Source of the DNA: Pyropia haitanensis
Lineage: Eukaryota; Rhodophyta; Bangiophyceae; Bangiales; Bangiaceae
Reading direction: 5' to 3'
DNA: 64,000 bases
Assembly: GCA_008729055.1 (NCBI GenBank)
Contig: SDUX01000008.1
Coordinates: forward strand, 3,497,756-3,561,755
This document shows, one piece after another, positions 33,488-44,368 of the stretch (the stretch's first letter is position 1; the number at the start of each line of letters is the position of its first letter). Under the pieces are notes generated by a model, which ran no database searches, was not told where the DNA came from, and was given only the letters and a program-made list of their open reading frames with translations. The translations under genes and the position numbers were made by a program.

Positions 33488-35537
33488 CGAGCTAGGGCGG
33501 CACCCCGCATGCGAGTGGCGGGCTGGCAGGCAAGGACCCATCCGCGCGCCTCTTCCCGCAGCGGCTGGAGGGCTCATGATACTGGCTCTTCATCCCCCGT
33601 CCACTGGCACTCTCGCCCCCGCGCCCGCTCAGCGCAGTTGGGCGACACCCCGGCACGCGCTCGGGCCCCTGCTGGGACAAGTCATGGAGCTATTGGTACG
33701 GTCTCGCAGCGTGTCGAGGGGTGTCGTGGGAGGGGACGTCACGACCGGACGACAGGAGGACAAAGAAGTGCCTGTCACCCGGATGGAAGAAGTGTTGTCG
33801 AAGGAGTGCACGAGCCGCGCGCGGCAGGTGCCGCACCGCGTTCCTTGACGGCCGGTCACAGCAAGCCGCAACGCACCCCCCCCCCCCCCGACACGACCCA
33901 CCAGCTGGCATGGCGAGAGAAGGGAAAGCGACCTGCCTCGCGCTGCGAGCCTCCCTCTCCAGCACCATCACCGCAAGATGCCCATCACCCGGCGGGAGCG
34001 GGATTCGTCGCATCGCTGGCGGGCGCCGCGGGAGATGTCGACCGCTTCAGTCGCACCCACAGTCCGATGGGGGCGGAAAGACGCCCCGCACAACATAGCG
34101 TAGGAGCGGCCAGCAGCAAACCTCCGCCCTGCGGGGTCCGCCGCTTGGCGAAGGGGGTGCGACGGGCGCGGAGGGGCGCGGCAGGTTGTGGCTTGTTCTT
34201 TGCCTGGGGGGATCCTAGTCTGCCTCCGTTGGGGTGGTCGCAGCTGCGCGTGCCTGTGCATCGACGACCAGGTGTATCACGCCAGTGCCACCTGCATCTC
34301 TTGGAGTGTGCGCTTGGATGATTTGGCCGACGCTGCGACTGGGCGGGTGCGTGTCGCGCCCGCTGACCCCCGCTCACACGGCCAACGGACTGTCCGCTGG
34401 CGGACACGTCAACGGGGCAGCAAGTCCATCGAATGGCGCCAGCCGAGCTCGCGAGCCAGCCCCCGCGCGGAGCCCCTGTCGTCACACTGTGCAGGGCACT
34501 GTCGATGCGGGCCGTGCGGGGGCAAGCGTCGCGCGTCGATTTCATGCGGATCCGCGACAGCTGATGGGGCGCCCTCGGTCGGGGCGCCTGACGGGTACCA
34601 GACTGGCAGAGCGGCAACCCTGTCTGCGGCATCCCCCTGGCATCGCTTCCGCACTGCCGCGCTTCTTCTCTGCCGCCCCCCCTCCCCGTCCTCGCCCGCG
34701 GACCCTGGCTTCGTGCCAACCGTTTTCTTGTTGCGGTTGCGTCGCGGGGGCGGGGTGCGCTACGCTACGGTGCACTGGCAGGTCCGTCGTCCAGGGAAAG
34801 CCAATCCCAAAGCAGACCAGCACCGGCGCTCCGCCGTCTGTCCCAACCCGACAGTCGGTGCGGTGTCCGCCGCCCCTGTGGTTGCCTGTCGTTTTCGAAA
34901 AAATCTCGATGGGCTCGCCCGAGTGGGAGGGATTTCACCGGGATTTCGTCCAACGCTGCGGCAACCACTTGGCGGCATGACGAGGACGCTCCGCCGCCTC
35001 TGCGGCGTCCGCAGTTCGCCCAGCGCGGACGGATAGGCGGCCTGATCATGGCATGCCACGGTGGCGACGGTTGCTGACGGCCAAGTCATTCTCGCGCATC
35101 CGCGCCGGTCGGCCGGCCTGGCGGTCCCCCCGACGGCCGTGGCAGGCGGCGTCTGATCACCGGGTCAGCGGCCCGGGCTGGGCAGAGCGGCGATGAGGTT
35201 CCCCCGAGCTCGACGCTCAGATCACATCGCCGGCTCCTGGACTGTACGCCCGGGACCCGCCCTCAGCAACCCGCTCCAGCCTTCCTACCTGCTCCTCCTT
35301 TCGCTGCCATCGTGCCAGGGAGGCCATGACTTGGTCCACTCGCGGCTCCTGGACGCGAAGGTGGCACTCGACCCAGCCAGATGGACGTGGATGATCCACC
35401 GTACTGGGGCGGAACTCCCAGCGCCGACAGACGCCATAGCCGCTGCGGCATGGGGCGCGCGGGCGAGTCCCAGCGACTGCCACACAGCCACACGCGTCCA
35501 GGTCGCCGAAGCAGCTGACGGTGGCAGCGGCCACTCA
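33488..35537. other. Spacer of the inverted repeat, no gene recognised
   Basis: About 2.05 kb of moderate GC content between the two divergent Asn-rich genes. A C run lies at 33878-33890. Open frames show no motif I recognise. Confidence 0.45.
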
Positions 35538-35610
35538 CGGCAGCAGCGGCCTCCCGCAACGCGACCGGCTATTGCGCACCCCCAGTCCTCCACCACCACC
35601 ACGGGTGTAC

Positions 35611-35616
35611 ATATAC
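35611..35616 (+). promoter_or_regulatory. TATA-like element of Asn-rich copy 3
   Basis: ATATAC within GTGTACATATACGG, 194 bp upstream of the start codon at 35810 and conserved in copy 2. Confidence 0.4.
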
Positions 35617-35809
35617 GGCTGCCCCACCGTTCCTCGACGCTCATCCAGACTCCCCATCCGCACACCGCCGCCTGCACACCCGACCACCTCAACCCACCAG
35701 CCCTTCCACCGCCCCCGCTATCTTTGCACCTGTCATCACCCACCCCCTCCATCCTTCGCCTTCACTCGCCTACACGACTGGTCGGTTCACCCACGCTCCC
35801 TACTCAACC

Positions 35810-36124
35810 ATGGGCTTCTTCAAGACCGTCGCGGCCGCCACCGCCGCCGCCGCCCTCGTCGCCTCGGCCGCTGCCACGCCGACGTCGGTGCACGCGGCGA
35901 GCCGCGAGGACGTCAAGTACGTGCCGTGCTACTACGGCTACAAGGAGGGCTACGCCACGGGCTTCTACGACTACAACAACAACAACAACAACAACAACAA
36001 TAACAACAACAACAACAACAATAACAACAACAACAACAACAACCAGCAGAACCACTACGTCAGCCGCGCTTCGGGCACGACCTACGGCGACGGCTACGCG
36101 GCTGGGTACGCGTTTGGCTACGAG

Positions 36125-36157
<33 letters not shown>

Positions 36158-36301
36158 AACAACAACAACAACAACAACAACAACCAGCAGAACAACCTGT
36201 ACCGGACGTCGCGCGCTGGCGACGACCGCAAGCGCTACTGCCACTACAAGGTGTACTGGAACGCGGCCTACGACAACAACGACAACAACGACAACAACGC
36301 G

Positions 36302-36348
<47 letters not shown>

Positions 36349-36376
36349 CCAGCAGAACAACCGCCGCCGCAAGTGA
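35810..36376 (+). CDS. Secreted poly-asparagine protein, copy 3
   Basis: A 188-residue protein identical to copy 2 except in repeat lengths: the first Asn run is about two residues shorter, the second about two longer, and there is one extra DNN unit before the last run. It has the same signal peptide, the same two post-signal cysteines (in VPCYYGYKEG and KRYCHYKVY) and the same RRRK end. It faces copy 2 head to head. Near identity of coding and flanking DNA indicates a recent duplication or ongoing gene conversion between the arms. Function unknown. Confidence 0.78.
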
Positions 36377-36528
36377 GCACCTGGTCCGTACACGGCGCTG
36401 CGGTGGCGGTACGAGACTTGCGCATGTGGTCCGCCCGGGAGTGTGTATGCGTTCTTCTCTCTCCCTCACCACGGCGGCTTGATTGTTTCTCCACTAAACG
36501 TTTCCTTTGGTTCCCACTGTACAGCGCC

Positions 36529-37718
36529 GGCGCGCACGCGCTGCGAGCGTCCTCCCACAGGCGCACACCCCAGCCCATCGTCCCTGCGAGTCCCCCCTGC
36601 GCGGACCACCGCGCACCCTTGCCATTCCCACCCACGCCCGCTGCCCGCACACTCCCGCAAGCGCAACCGCGCAAAGATCCCCGCACCGCGAGTGCACCGC
36701 TGCCCGGGGGTGTACAGTCGCCCCCACCCCACCAGACGGCCCGGCGGATACCGCGGCGACTGCTCCCGTTCCCCCACCGCCACCGAGCTACCTCTTCCTG
36801 TGCTCCATGCCCACCGCCCGGCGGTGGCCGTACCCCCCCCCCGCGCTGGCCGCCCAGTTCCCACCGCGGCGTCGCGACGCAACGGTCGGCAGTGCCGCCG
36901 CGGCGACGGCCGCCGAGACCGGCGGCGGCGGCGGCGGCGGCAACGGGCAGCCACCCATCCAGGCGGTTGGACGGGGCAGCGCAGCCCCCCCACCCTTCCC
37001 AGGTGTGCGTGCCTCCACGCGGCGCGGCAGTGGACTCGCATTTTTCATTCCGCGCGCCGCACGGTGACGCGTCCGTCCCCCATGGCGAAAAAAAAAAACA
37101 GCCTCGCGGCGCACCCGCCCCCCACCCCTGATGCGCCCCATCCCAAAGGGGCACCCACGCGCACTCGTGCCATTTCCCCCACGCAGCCTCTTTGCTCGTG
37201 CATCCCCCCACCATCCCGCCACGGCGGCGGCCGCGGGTGCGGCCGCCGCCGCCGCCGGTGCTGCCGCCGCCGCCGGTGCTGCCGCCGCCGCCGCCGCTGG
37301 TGCCGCCGCCGCCGCCGCGCGTGCCCCCCCCGGACAGCGGCGACTGCACCACCGCGGGTGGGGGCGGCCGGCTGGTGTGCTCGGGTGCCCCCCCTCCCCC
37401 AGCTGCTGCCGGCACCCCCCGCGGCCCTCAAGACCCTCACCGCGGGGAGGACGCCGCGACCGGTGGCGTGGCCGCGCCGCCAGCTGCGCCTGCCAGCGCT
37501 CCGCCACCGTCGCCATCGCCGGCTGCCGCCGCCGCCAACGTCCGACGGCCAGCACCAAGTCGACGGCCGCGCCACAAACAACCGCAACGGATGCGCCAGC
37601 GTGCAGGGCGCAGCCGCGTCACCGCCCGTGCGCCACGCCTTGCCATCCCCCCCCACCCTCCAAGCCCACCCCCCCCCCCCCCCCCCACCCGCCTCCCCCC
37701 CCCACCCCACACGACTGC
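36529..37718. other. Intergenic, GC-rich, no supportable gene
   Basis: TGTACA occurs at 36518-36523 (just before this region, 142 bp after the Asn-rich stop) and at 36711-36716. A 10-nt A run lies at 37088-37097. A CCGCCG-rich block (37220-37325) reads as Pro or Gly repeats. The C-rich stretch at 37660-37715 is the 3' flank of the SCAMP-like gene. Confidence 0.45.
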
Positions 37719-38648
37719 CTAGACCTCCCCAACCCCATACCGCGCGCGGATCTCCTCAATCGTGCCCGCCCCCCCCCCCCCCCCCCCCGGCGGCGGCGCC
37801 TCCGCCGCCGCCGCCGCCGCCGCCGCGTGCCCCTGTGCAAACGCCGACGCGACGCGCGTCGGCGTGCGCGACCGGAACCGCCACCACTCCCCCCCCGCGT
37901 ACACTGTCAGCAGCAACATCCCCGTCCACCACACCGCCTCGATCACCGCCAAGAACCGCCACGTGCCCGCCACCCCCCGGCCGCCCGCGTCGCCGGCGAC
38001 GTGCCGCAGGCGGGTCCACCCGTTCCATACCCACACCCCGCCAAAGGCGTAGGCCGCCGCGGCGGGGAGGACCGCCGCGAGGCCGCCGAGCGCCCACGCC
38101 TGCACCGACACGGACGACGACGCGGCGCCGCGGTAGGCGGCAACGTAGAGGCAGAGGAGGCACAGGCTGCCGGCGGCGGCGAGAAAGGCAGACGTGAGCG
38201 CCAGCGTCCACGTGCGGTCGCCGAGGCCGCGGATGAGGAGGACGAGCCAGGTGACGAGGTTGAGGTACAGGCCCCAGCAGCCGCCGAGGAAGAGCGTGTG
38301 CACCGCGCGGAGGGGGTGGCGGACGTCGGGCGACGCGTCCAGGGCGTCGACGTCGACATAAAAGAGGCGCAGCAGGGGGGGGTAGTTGGGGGGTGGGTCC
38401 CCGCCGGCCGTCGACATGCCCCAGCCGCCGTCGGGCGGGGACGCCGCTGCCGCTGCAGGCGCGGACGCCGCGTCGGACCGCCCAAACGCCGAAGAGATGG
38501 ACGCGGCAACGCCGCCGCCGCCGCCGCCGCCGCCGCTGCTGCCGCCGCCGCCGCCAGGGAGGCTGTCCGTGACGTTGGAGCCGAGGCCCATCTGGCGGCC
38601 AAACTGGTTCACCGACTGCTTCAACGCGGCCTTGCGCACAAAGTCCAT
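37719..38648 (-). CDS. SCAMP-like four-span membrane protein
   Basis: A 309-residue protein starting MDFVRKAALKQSVNQFGRQM. A Gly/Ala-rich cytosolic part leads to PPPNYPPLLRLFYVDVDALD, which resembles the short conserved segment preceding the first span of secretory carrier membrane proteins. Four hydrophobic segments follow: AVHTLFLGGCWGLYLNLVTW, LALTSAFLAAAGSLCLLCLY, LGGLAAVLPAAAAYAFGGVW and VIEAVWWTGMLLLTVYAGGE. A charged WWRFRSRTPTR and an Ala/Gly-rich tail end it. SCAMPs work in post-Golgi and endocytic vesicle traffic. No NPF repeats are seen, as in plant SCAMPs. The similarity is weak, so another four-span vesicle protein family is possible. Upstream in-frame residues (to 39218) are Arg/Pro-rich leader and were excluded. 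Confidence 0.5.
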   Translation of the reverse strand: MDFVRKAALKQSVNQFGRQMGLGSNVTDSLPGGGGGSSGGGGGGGGVAASISSAFGRSDAASAPAAAAASPPDGGWGMSTAGGDPPPNYPPLLRLFYVDVDALDASPDVRHPLRAVHTLFLGGCWGLYLNLVTWLVLLIRGLGDRTWTLALTSAFLAAAGSLCLLCLYVAAYRGAASSSVSVQAWALGGLAAVLPAAAAYAFGGVWVWNGWTRLRHVAGDAGGRGVAGTWRFLAVIEAVWWTGMLLLTVYAGGEWWRFRSRTPTRVASAFAQGHAAAAAAAAEAPPPGGGGGGAGTIEEIRARYGVGEV

Positions 38649-39703
38649 GGTGGCGCCGCCCACCAGAGGGGCGCGGGAAGAGGGAAGGGGCGGGAGGGGG
38701 GTCGGAGGGGGGGGGAGAGGTGGGGAGGAGGGAAGGGGGAAGGGGGGGATGGGGGGATGGGGGAAGAGAGGAGAGGGCAGCGAGGCCGCCTCACCGCGGG
38801 CGAGGCGGCGGCAAGCGGGGCGGGCCAACACCGACGCCAGCGGCGCCACGCGGTAGCGGCGGGGGGCGCCGCGACCGGGACGGCGGCGGCGGCGGCGGCG
38901 GCGGCGTGTGGTGGCGGCCGCCCCCGCCGCGACGCGCGGCCGGGACGGGCCGACTGCCACCGCGCGGCGGCCGCGGACACCGCAGCACCGCGTGCGCGCG
39001 GCGGCGCCACCGGTGCAGCAGCACCGCAGCTGTAGCCGCTCTTCCCCCCCTGTCCTCGCAGTCGGGCAGGGGGGGGGAGTGGCAGCGCACGTGCAGCGCG
39101 CGCTCGGCCGCGCGTCGCGTCGACACACGAGAGGCGCGCCGCGCTGCGCGTGGGCCCCAACCGAGCGAGCGGTCGCGACCACGTGGCGCAGAGTTTCAAG
39201 CGAGAAAGACGGGCGCATTTGAAATTACAAAATGTAATATAAGTAGTTTAGAAATATACAAGTTCTGTGTCCAAGCGACGTCAAAGTGCTTGCAATGGCC
39301 AATGGGTGGTCCTTTCTCGTCGATTTCTAGTGTTTTGTCTTCTTTTTCCAGCCAGCGACAGGATCCGCCGCGGCCGTCGTTGCCGCCGACGGTGGGGCCA
39401 CTGCTCCGCTCAAGGCCCGTTGGCTCGGTGCCCCCGCCGCTTGCACCCCTGCCCGCCGTTCCCCTACCGTCATTGACCGCTAGCTAGGTGTTCCCGCCGA
39501 CGCTACCCACCTACCGACGTCGTCCTCGTGGCACTTCTCCTCTCGACGTATCGCCGCTTCTCTTGCTTTCTCCTACGCCGCTCGTCGGGCCGCCCTCGTC
39601 CCTCTTGCCGGCCTGTCCACGGCCCCCTCTCCCCGTCCGACCTCCCCCGCCGCGCCGCTGCTGGCGACGCCCCCGTCACCTCTTCTGTCCCGGCGCCCCC
39701 GCC
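38649..39703. other. Divergent intergenic region (SCAMP-like / helicase)
   Basis: It includes a distinctly A/T-rich segment at about 39215-39345 (with ATGTAATATAAG and AGAAATATACAAG), the likely core promoter area of the helicase gene, the SCAMP-like gene or both. No gene is seen. Confidence 0.45.
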
Positions 39704-42403
39704 ATGGACGACGACGGCTTCATCTACACCATTGCCAGCGACGAGGAGGGCGCCCCCGCGGGCGCCGCCTCGTCCGACGACGACGAGCCCGCCGACGCGG
39801 CCCCGCCGCCGTCGGCCGCCGGCGGTCGCGGCCGCGGCCGCCGGCGCAAGGCCGCCGCGGGTGCGCTGCCCACCCTCCGGGAGGCGTCCCCCCCGCTGGC
39901 CGGCGGCTTTGTCGTCGACTCGGACTTTCCCGCCGTCCACCCGCACGCGGCGGCGGCGGCGTCGGCGGCGGCGGCGGCGGCCGCCGCTGCCTCCGCGGCC
40001 GACGACCGCGACGGTGACGGCGCCGCTGCCACCGCCACCACCCCCCCCCAGCCCTTCCTAGAAGACCCCGTCACCGCCGCCGTGCGGCGGCTGCAGACCC
40101 CCCGCCGCGCCTACGGCCCGCCCGTCCCGCCAACGCCCGCGGAGGTGGCGGCGGCCGCCGACGCGGACGCGGCGGCGGCGGCGCGGGAGCGCGCGCACCG
40201 GCAGGCGTGCGTCGAGGCGGACGTGGTCGCGGCGGTGCCGGCCGCCCGGGGGGGGCGCCGCGCGCGGGCGGCCGCGGCGGCGGCGGCGCGGGAGACGGCG
40301 GCCGCCGCGGCGGCGGCAGAGGGGGGTGGGGGGGCGGGGGGGGTGGGTCCGGACGGTGACGACGGCGGTGACGATGACTGGGGCAGCGACGCCGACGGGC
40401 CGGCAGCGGGCGCGGTCGCGCTCGAGGCGGGGGACGTGGCGCCGCTGGGCTCCTCGGATGAGGCCGGCAGCGACGGCGACGACAGCAACGACGGCGGCAG
40501 CGGCGACGACGGCGGCGGCGGCGGCGGCGGTGGTCCCGACGCCACGGCCGCCGCGGCGGCGTCCCCCGCCCCCCCCCTCTCCCGCGCCGAGGCCAAGGCG
40601 GCCAAGGCCGCCGCGCGCGCCGCGCGGCGGGCGGCCAAGGCCGCGGCGGGCGCCCCCCCCCCGCCCCCCTCCCCCGTGACTTCCTTTGCGGACCTCCACC
40701 TGTCACGCCCCCTCCTCCGCGCCGTCGAGGCGCTCGGCTGGGACGTGCCGACGCCCATCCAGGCGGCGGCGGTGCCGCCCGCGCTCGCCGGGCGGGACGT
40801 GCTCGGCTCGGCGTCGACGGGGAGTGGCAAGACCGCCGCGTTTATGCTGCCCGTCCTGGAGCGGCTGCTCCGGTCGGGCACCGCGGGGGGTGGCGGCGGC
40901 GGGGGGGCGGCCGCCGCGACGCGGGTGCTGGTGCTCCTCCCCACCCGGGAGCTGGCGGTGCAGTGCCACACCGTGACCGTCGCGCTGGCGCGGCACACGG
41001 GCATTGGCGCGGCGCTGGCGGTGGGCGGCCTCCCGTTGGCGGTGCAGGAGGCGGCGCTCCGCGGGCGGCCGGCGGTGGTCGTCGCCACCCCCGGCCGGGC
41101 GGTGGACCACCTGCGCAACGCGCTCGGCTGGGGCCTCGCGGACGTGGAGGTGCTCGTCATTGACGAGGCGGACCGGCTGATGGAGCTGGGCTTTGCGGAC
41201 GAGGTGGCCGAGCTGGTCGCCGCGTGCCCGCGCCGCCGCCGTGGCGGCGGCGGCGGCGTCCAGACGCTCCTGTTTTCCGCGACCCTGCCCGGCACACGGG
41301 GGGTCGGCGCGGGCGCGACGCGGCTGGACGCGCTGATCAAGGCCGCCCTCCACAAGCCCGTCCGCGTCGCGATCGACGCGCGCGCCGCGGGGGACGTGTC
41401 GGGCGTGGGCGACCCGGGGGGGGCGGGCGCCGCGTCCACCCGCGGCCGCGTGGCGCTGCCGCCCGGCCTCACCCAAGAGGTCATCAAGGTCAAGGGCGCC
41501 GCCGACGAGACCCGCCAGGCGCTGCTCCTCGCGCTCGCCTCGCGCACGTACACGCGCCGCGTCATTGTCTTTTTCGCCCAAAAGCGGTCGGCGCACGCGG
41601 CGCACGTGCTGTTCCGGCTCGTCGGCCTGGCGTCAGCGGAGCTCCACGGGGACCTCCCGCAGGCGGCTCGCCTCGCCTCGTTGTCGGCGTTTGCGTCGGG
41701 CGCTGCGGACTTCTTGCTCGCCACGGACGTGGCGGCGCGCGGCCTGGACGTGCCGTCCGTGGCGGTGGTCATCAACGCCGACGCGCCGCGCGACGGCACC
41801 GCCTACGTCCACCGCGTCGGCCGCACCGCCCGTGCCGGCCGCGCCGGCGTCGCGGTCACGCTCCTCGATACCGCCGTGCCGGCCGAGCGCCGCCTCCTCA
41901 CCGCGCTCGCCAAGAGCACCACCGCCCCCGCGCCGCCCGTCGCCGCCCGCACCGTCCCTCCCCGTGTCATCGCGTCGTGGGCGGAGCGCATCGCGGCGCT
42001 CGCGCCGGCGATCGCGGCGGTGGCGGCGGACGAGCGGACGGACGCCGCGGCGCGGGTGGCGGCGCGGGAGCTTGCGTCGGCGGAGAATGCGCTGCGCCAC
42101 GCGGCGGAGATTGGCGCGCGGCCGCCGCGGTCGTGGTTCCAGACGGGCAAGGAGAAGGCGGCGGTCAAGGCCGCGACGCTCGCCGCGTCGGGCTTTGTCA
42201 AGCCCGGCACGGCCGGCGGCGGCGGCGGCGGGATGACCCGCGCGGACCGCGCGGCGGCCAAGCGGGCGGAGCGGGCGCGCGCGGCGCGGGCGGCGGAGCG
42301 GGCGGGCGTGGAGCGGGATTACGGGGCACAGCGGAGTGCCAAGCGCAAGAGGGGGGGGGGGGGCGCGCAGCGGGGGGGGAAGGGGAAGCGGCCTCGCACC
42401 TGA
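39704..42403 (+). CDS. DEAD-box RNA helicase, DDX27/Drs1-like
   Basis: An 899-residue nucleolar-type helicase expected in 60S ribosome assembly. The N-terminus starts MDDDGFIYTIASDEEGA and has long acidic and Ala-rich stretches, with VVDSDFP resembling the Drs1 N-terminus. The core begins at FADLHLSRPLLRAVEALGWD. Then come the Q-motif (PTPIQAAAVP), motif I ASTGSGKT (370-377), motif Ia PTRELAVQ, TPGR, DEAD at 487-490 (VIDEADRLMELGFADE), SAT at 525-527, HGDLPQ, ATDVAARGLDVPSV and motif VI HRVGRTARAGRAG (about 703). The MELGF after DEAD and the late RSWFQTGKEKAAVK segment point to DDX27/Drs1. The basic C-terminus (KRKRGGGGAQRGGKGKRPRT) fits nucleolar targeting. Uninterrupted frame. Confidence 0.9.
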   Translation: MDDDGFIYTIASDEEGAPAGAASSDDDEPADAAPPPSAAGGRGRGRRRKAAAGALPTLREASPPLAGGFVVDSDFPAVHPHAAAAASAAAAAAAAASAADDRDGDGAAATATTPPQPFLEDPVTAAVRRLQTPRRAYGPPVPPTPAEVAAAADADAAAAARERAHRQACVEADVVAAVPAARGGRRARAAAAAAARETAAAAAAAEGGGGAGGVGPDGDDGGDDDWGSDADGPAAGAVALEAGDVAPLGSSDEAGSDGDDSNDGGSGDDGGGGGGGGPDATAAAAASPAPPLSRAEAKAAKAAARAARRAAKAAAGAPPPPPSPVTSFADLHLSRPLLRAVEALGWDVPTPIQAAAVPPALAGRDVLGSASTGSGKTAAFMLPVLERLLRSGTAGGGGGGGAAAATRVLVLLPTRELAVQCHTVTVALARHTGIGAALAVGGLPLAVQEAALRGRPAVVVATPGRAVDHLRNALGWGLADVEVLVIDEADRLMELGFADEVAELVAACPRRRRGGGGGVQTLLFSATLPGTRGVGAGATRLDALIKAALHKPVRVAIDARAAGDVSGVGDPGGAGAASTRGRVALPPGLTQEVIKVKGAADETRQALLLALASRTYTRRVIVFFAQKRSAHAAHVLFRLVGLASAELHGDLPQAARLASLSAFASGAADFLLATDVAARGLDVPSVAVVINADAPRDGTAYVHRVGRTARAGRAGVAVTLLDTAVPAERRLLTALAKSTTAPAPPVAARTVPPRVIASWAERIAALAPAIAAVAADERTDAAARVAARELASAENALRHAAEIGARPPRSWFQTGKEKAAVKAATLAASGFVKPGTAGGGGGGMTRADRAAAKRAERARAARAAERAGVERDYGAQRSAKRKRGGGGAQRGGKGKRPRT

Positions 42404-43163
42404 GCTGCGCCTTTGGGGGGGGGGGGGGGGGGCACGCAAAGGGCAGCTGTGCTGAGAGGGGAGGAGGGGACGAGGATGCGACGCGCCGCCCCATCCGCGG
42501 CGGCGGGGTGCCGCCACTGGCGGAATGCAGCCGGCAGCGGCCGGCGGATCGGACGGCAGCCGCGGGCGGCAGCCGCGGGCGGCGACCGCGTTGGCGGCGG
42601 CGGGGTCGCCCGCGCCGGGTGTGTGGCGGCCACGGTCGCGTGGCGCACCGCGCGTCCAACGTTTCCTCTCCCCTGCGGCTCCACACTGTGATGGCAGCAA
42701 CCACAACCAAAAAAAAAAGGAGGCCCTTTCACCCCCGTGGCACGTATGTACGCGGCCACCAACTCTCTGACCACGCGGTCGCCTCCCCCCCACCCCCCCT
42801 CTGTGCGGTACAACCCCCCGCCGCACCCAACCCGCGCGGTGGGGCGGCACCCAGCCGCCGCCGCTGCCATCCAACTCCACTCCCCCCCCCCACCATCATG
42901 GCTGCTGGTAACCGCCAGTCCCCCCGCCCGCCCTCCCCCCCCCACCCATTCGTTTGCCCCCCGCCCACAAGAACACCGCCGCGGCCCCGTGCCGCGACGG
43001 CCGCCAGCGCATCGCCAGCCAAACCCATACCCGCCGGGGTGGCCACCCCGACAGCCCGCAACCCTCCTGCCACGCCTGGGCCACCGCCGCTGGAGCGGCA
43101 GGCCGGCTCACGGCTGTCGCCGCCACCGCCGCCACCGCCGCCCACGGCCGCCGCCGCCGTCTC

Positions 43164-43197
<34 letters not shown>

Positions 43198-43657
43198 CGC
43201 CGTCGCCATGACCCGCTGCCGCCGCTAAAAAAACAAATCGCCACCGCCCGCGGGCAATAGTGGGTGGGATACAGTACGCGGCCCGGCCCTCCAGCCTCCA
43301 CGGACCCGCATCCGCGCCGGCTGCCCGCCCCGGCGGCGCCCAACCCCAGACGGTACGACGGCGCGGGGAGGGGGGCAAGTCCGCGCCGTGGAGCGGTCGA
43401 CGGCGGTGGGCGAGTCGCCCAGCAGCACTGGACGCCCCCATCCCCCCCTGCTCTCCCCCGCGGCGGCGCGGCCCAGGTCTGCGTGCACACGAGACCTCCC
43501 GTGGGGTTGGCGGTCACCGCGTGCTGCCGATGCGGGCCGACAGCTCCCCCCCTCCTTCCCCTCTGCGCGCCCTCCCCATTCCCACAGGGACGTGCCGCCC
43601 CTCCTTCCCAAACCTCCCCCCCCCCTCCCCATCCCGGGGCCGCGGCGCCACCCCCCC
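42404..43657. other. Convergent intergenic region
   Basis: It lies between the 3' ends of the helicase and ISCA1 genes. G run at 42416-42432, C runs at about 42787-42798 and 42887-42896, and a CCG triplet block at 43120-43205. No gene is recognised. Confidence 0.45.
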
Positions 43658-44219
43658 TCAAACGTTGAAGCTCTCCCCACACCCGCAGGTCCCCACCGCC
43701 GCCGGGTTTTCAAACACAAACTCCGACGCCAGCCGCCCGTCCACCCAGTCCACCCGCGTGCCGAGGATGTGCATCAGGCAGCGGCCGTCGACAATCAGGC
43801 GGCCGCCCCCTCCCTCTGCCGCCGTCGTCACCCCTCCAGGCGTCGCCGACGCCCCAGCCGTCCCGGGTGGTTGTGCCGGCGAGCCGCCGGCGGTGGCGCC
43901 CAGCTCGACGACCTCGTCGCCGAGCGCGGGCGCGTCGGCATAGTCCATGACGTACGCGAGGCCGTTGCAGCCGCGCGTCTTGACACCCAGCCGCACCCCA
44001 CCCGTAGGCGGCAGTCGTTGACGGGAGAGGAGGTAGCGGAGGCGCGCCGCCGCGGCGGGCGTGACCGTCACGGGCGGGGCAGACAGGGCCGCCCGCCGGC
44101 GGAGGGCGGCGGACGGGCCAGACCGGGGGGCGGCGGCCGCGGCGGGGGATGGGGTGGCAGTGGAGGGGGTGGGGGTGGCGGTGGGGGTGGCGACGCCCGC
44201 CGCGGCGGCCGCCGCGTTG

Positions 44220-44260
<41 letters not shown>

Positions 44261-44368
44261 GGCGGGCGCCGCTGCCGCCGCCGCCGCCGCGGCGGGCGCC
44301 GCCGCCGCCGCCGCCGCCGCGGCCGCGGCAGGCGCGCGCGACAGGATGACGCGGCCGGCGGCCGACAT
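43658..44368 (-). CDS. ISCA1: Mitochondrial A-type Fe-S assembly protein ISCA1
   Basis: A-type iron-sulfur carrier needed for maturation of mitochondrial [4Fe-4S] proteins. The 236-residue protein begins MSAAGRVILSRAP with Arg but no acid, followed by a very long Ala-rich stretch, which suggests a mitochondrial presequence. The domain shows PVTVTPAAAARLRYLLSRQR, VRLGVKTRGCNGLAYVMDYA, MHILGTRVDWVDGRLASEFV and the C-terminal GTCGCGESFNV. The three ligand cysteines are C134, C228 and C230. The CGCGESF end and the VDGRLASEF region match ISCA1 rather than ISCA2. An insert of about 30 Gly/Pro/Ala-rich residues sits between DEVVELGA and RLIVDGR, where other members have a short turn. It is divergent from NAR1 across 548 bp. 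Confidence 0.93.

Larger units (their letters stand above)
35538..36528 (+). repeat. Inverted repeat, right arm
   Basis: Reverse-orientation copy of 32503-33487, about 6 bp longer because of Asn-tract length differences. Similarity stops shortly after a TGTACAGCGC (36518-36527), where the right flank becomes unrelated to the flank of copy 2. Confidence 0.8.

Noticed and set aside
37131..39035. Long plus-strand frame opposite the SCAMP-like gene
   Set aside because: It is the antisense of a protein with four clear hydrophobic segments and is Arg/Pro/Ala-rich throughout.
41224..43260. Arg/Gly-rich frame overlapping the helicase gene
   Set aside because: It overlaps the DEAD-box core in another frame and has only shadow composition.
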